NCBI GenBank assembly: GCA_000328365.1
Contig: KB306344.1
Coordinates: 27,036 to 91,035, forward strand
Source: Capitella teleta
Lineage: Eukaryota; Annelida; Polychaeta; Capitellidae
DNA: 64,000 nt
Reading direction: 5' to 3'
Shown in pieces: positions 60,922 through 64,000 of the stretch (the stretch's first letter is position 1; the number at the start of each line of letters is the position of its first letter). The notes beneath the pieces were generated by a model. That model ran no database searches. It saw only the letters and a program-made list of their open reading frames with translations, and had not been told where the DNA came from. Position numbers and translations under genes: made by a program.

Positions 60922-61984
60922 TAGCATGATCAATATCCGGTCAATCGGATCGATAATTTCACGGAAAGTCAATGAATAAAGTCAGTGGAAGCCAACACTA
61001 GAAAACTTAAACAATCACATGCCGTGAATGAAGCGCGGTTTATGGCGATCATGCGACGGCACTGTCAGACAGACCGCAGTCACAACAAGAACAGCCAGAT
61101 CAACGCGAGCTTAGCAAAGTGATCAGCCGCCGTGACTACATATAGTACGGCGAGGACCCCGCATAATCACAGTCATCTCACAACAAACTACGACACGACA
61201 CGGAATTGCGCGTAAAGCTCAAAGTTGCACGATTGTCTGGTTTTCCCGCGCATAACATCGTCAAGTAAGAGCGGCGTTTCGAAACTTCAAGCAAAGTGCA
61301 CGCTGTACAGAGTTTGCGATAAGCAGGTTCCAATACTGCAGCATCAATGATCTTTTGGCACGTATACAAATAGTGAGTCATGGTGCGTTTATATATGCAA
61401 AATACAGATGCAAACATCTGTGAAGTTGACGCTTGATTGGGTTAAATGCAACTGATACCGACTGCAGTTGCATCAAATGATCGGATCGGCACTTGAACCC
61501 CAGGATAAATAATAATGAAGAGGACGAAAAAAGTGATTCTACACAAATGAGCAAAGAACCTTATTTTTCTTATTTATTTTTCGATTATCGTGTGCTGATT
61601 AATGGAACATTCATTAATATAATGAATGATTAGCGATTACCTTGTTAAATGCTAATAAGTTAATTATGCGTGAATCCAGGCCATCAATGTTGCACGCACA
61701 AACCAAAGCAGAACACGGTTCAAAGGTTAAATTAGTCTCAGGAAATTAGAGAAATCACCAAGTTCATGGATGAGGGCTCGACATTCTCATAATTGACTTA
61801 ATCATAAACATGTAATTAACCAAGAATCCACAACAGTGTTCGCACGTATTCATCGTGTGAGCCCTCATCGATCGAATAATTACTTATGCAATAAGAAGAG
61901 GTCATCGGCCGATCAGCAAACTCAGCACCGGCAGACATTTTCAATAGATTGTAGCTCGAACGATTCGTGGTATAAATTATCATC

Positions 61985-62065
61985 AAATGAGAGACGCATA
62001 TGGCTCACTGGTTAACCTGTTAGCACCGAAAAGGCTTGGCGCTGGGGAGGTTCAAACCAGTGTCT
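61985..62065 (+). repeat. tRNA-like SINE head
   Basis: Plus strand: an A-box-like TGGCTCACTGGTTA, then 50 nt later a B-box-like GGTTCAAACC, and ends that nearly pair (AGACGC with GTGTCT, 5 of 6). The T loop is one base short, so it is a derived element, not a tRNA gene. It differs from the head of the 2419-2766 family. Confidence 0.45.
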
Positions 62066-62262
62066 TTGTGTAAGGCACTTAACAAAGGCCTCCTCGATTA
62101 CATAATATGTATATCCAGAGAACCTTGAACCCTCGATTATACCCTCGGACCATATAACTGAATGTAATGTAAGGCTTACTTGCTTCATGATTCCGAGGTT
62201 AAACAAGTCCATGAAGAAGAGAAGAGAATATAAGTATCGATATATGATATTAATTCCTGTTT

Positions 62263-62325
62263 CAAATGGCATCAAATTGGCTTGTGTTGCAATTATATCC
62301 GGGTTCAATTCCTGAGATGGATTTC
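62263..62325 (+). repeat. Second weak tRNA-like unit
   Basis: ATGGCATCAAATTGG followed after about 30 nt by GGGTTCAATTCC, a good B box. The A box is weak and no cloverleaf forms. It may be the same composite SINE as 61985-62065. Confidence 0.25.
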
Positions 62326-62950
62326 TTGGACTAATATAGACCTCGAATCAACTTCCTCGTCATCTCATCTTACCAGTAATACCAGGAACTGGCGATACAT
62401 TTGAATCATAATACCTATTGAGCTAATTATAATATCCACGGGAATCGACCAATCAAATTAGAGAATAGACTAATTTATTAATCTTGAGCCACCAATGATC
62501 TGCGCTGGTCTTCATTCGAACTATGTTGGAGTTGGTTCGCCATTTTTGTTTTCAAAAAAATGAAAGTGGAGTTTGCACAAAACTTGCGGGCACCGTTAGA
62601 CAAAAACTATTGTATTGAACACAGTTCACACTAAGAGTAAACTGCGGCAGATTTCCAGTAGGCAAGTGCTATAACATTAGTGCACGATATGCTAAAAGTA
62701 GAGGGTTGAATTGAGATTAAAGAATAAAAAATAAAAATACAAAATTGCGAAATTGTCACAAGTTTCCACTGGTCTGCATATTTGCGATATAAATCGAATT
62801 GAAATCGCCATGGCAACGCGCCAGAGAAGATTCTCTGTGTGCAAATTAATTGTAGTTGGATAGTGCATGTATTAAAATATTATTTATAATAAATATTAAC
62901 AATTATATTGGGTGATTCCCGTCTTCCAAAAATTGGCGCATATTCGAGAG

Positions 62951-62956
62951 AAAAAA

Positions 62957-62987
<31 letters not shown>

Positions 62988-63014
62988 CAAAACAAAACAA
63001 AACAAAACAAACAA
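62951..63014 (+). repeat. CAAAA pentanucleotide microsatellite
   Basis: An A12 run followed by about nine CAAAA units on the plus strand. Confidence 0.95.
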
Positions 63015-63283
63015 AGCTTTCCATCCGACGAAATGCAAGGAGTAAAACGATCATGGGTCATTCGCCCTCAAAAGAAAATCTTAGCTCAGATAAAAGCGCC
63101 ACCACAATAACATTATATAACATTATATGCCCATATTATGTCACTGTAGGCCAAGGTAATCGAGGAGAATTGTGTCACCAGTTGTCACTAGAATTTTGAG
63201 AATACAGAGAATTAAATAAAAAAATAGGTAGAATTACTGCGTATAATTTTATACCCAACAAAACTTACACTGTAGATTTAAGC

Positions 63284-63382
<99 letters not shown>
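63284..63382 (+). repeat. AAT trinucleotide microsatellite, about 33 copies
   Basis: About 99 bp of essentially pure ATA/AAT repeat. Confidence 0.97.
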
Positions 63383-63738
63383 TAAGGGCTATGTGGACTA
63401 GCGGTTTTTGCGGTTATAGAGTGACTATGAATCATTATTTGTTTGTAAACGATTCATAAAAAATGTCACAAATGATGAGCCTGTTGCACATATGAAATAA
63501 ATTGACATTATAATGGAATATATTCTGTCAGAAAACGCGCGAAATACGGGCTGGCCTCGATCAGCGGCGTACTCTGTTTCGACCCTCATAAAGTGATTCA
63601 CAGACCCCACGAGCTATGTATGACTCATTCAGCCGGCATTAATAAACGTAAATAATGAAGAGTTAAATAAGGCAACTGCGCGACAATAATTATAAGTATA
63701 GTCATATTGGCGGAATGCTGCTTTCAATACTTCATTTG

Positions 63739-63790
63739 AGGTCAGGTCAGGTTAGGTCAAAAGATTCAAGTCCTTTTGTTTAGGACTCTG
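63739..63790 (-). repeat. Terminal inverted repeat end matching the window start
   Basis: Reverse complement of 3-51 with a few small differences, ending GGACTCTG followed by TA. It carries three to four AGGTCA/AGGTTA hexamers in a row. The element it belongs to would extend leftward from 63790; no opposite end is recognised. See the finding on the paired ends. Confidence 0.6.
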
Positions 63791-63882
63791 TACAGCACAA
63801 GACAAAGAACGTTATGATTATGACGTCATCGTGAAGCATTATCTCAAGTTTGAAGTCACGAATCTGGAGTTGTTTGGCGGCT

Positions 63883-63919
63883 GAAAAAAAATAAAAATAA
63901 AAAAAAAAATAAAAAAAAG
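63883..63919 (+). repeat. A-rich simple repeat
   Basis: Runs of A interrupted by single T (AAAAAAATAAAAAT type). Confidence 0.9.
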
Positions 63920-64000
63920 CCGAAAATAGCTGTTCCACGGCCATGTTTGTTTCTTCCAGAGAGCGGAGGTTATTATTGTATTTAGCGCATTCATAAGAGT

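Noticed and set aside
3-63790. A single 64-kb transposon defined by the two inverted ends
   Set aside because: The interval holds three intact host genes with introns and no transposase or capture-type gene set; two separate copies are far simpler.

Overview
This window is animal nuclear DNA from a draft assembly: it has spliced genes with GT-AG introns, mRNA-style AATAAA signals, SINE, LINE and MITE debris, long homopolymers and microsatellites, and one 50-N gap. All three recognisable genes are animal genes, and METTL6 and CTU2 are typical of metazoans. The phylum cannot be named from sequence alone; an invertebrate is most likely. Many introns are very short (49-80 nt), and the intergenic DNA is AT-rich with abundant small DNA transposons.

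Layout. 1-1566: METTL6 on the minus strand, five exons, complete. 1567-6069: repeat-rich DNA with a tRNA-like SINE head, a second SINE family (one copy with a perfect 14-bp target duplication) and a 691-bp MITE. 6070-14444: CTU2 on the plus strand, 14 exons with phases that all join, 452 aa. Its two longest introns (7 and 11) are the ones invaded by MITEs and a SINE. 14445-24755: debris (a Tigger-like MITE end, a LINE reverse-transcriptase fragment) and otherwise no recognisable gene, ending in a small Staf/YY1-type motif cluster. 24756-32318: an ataxin-1 (ATXN1/ATXN1L) homologue on the minus strand, with an AXH domain split by an intron, a short polyglutamine tract and the conserved C-terminal RRWSAP motif. 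32319-64000: about 32 kb with no gene I can recognise, only simple repeats, scattered candidate promoter motifs, one candidate exon with a stop in frame, SINE-like pieces and a terminal-inverted-repeat end matching the first 51 bases of the window.

Function. METTL6 (m3C at position 32 of tRNA-Ser) and CTU2 (2-thiolation of the wobble uridine U34 with CTU1) both modify the tRNA anticodon loop and lie as divergent neighbours 4.5 kb apart. Ataxin-1 is a nuclear transcriptional co-repressor and RNA-linked protein, unrelated to that pathway. No operon, phage, CRISPR or intact autonomous transposon is visible.
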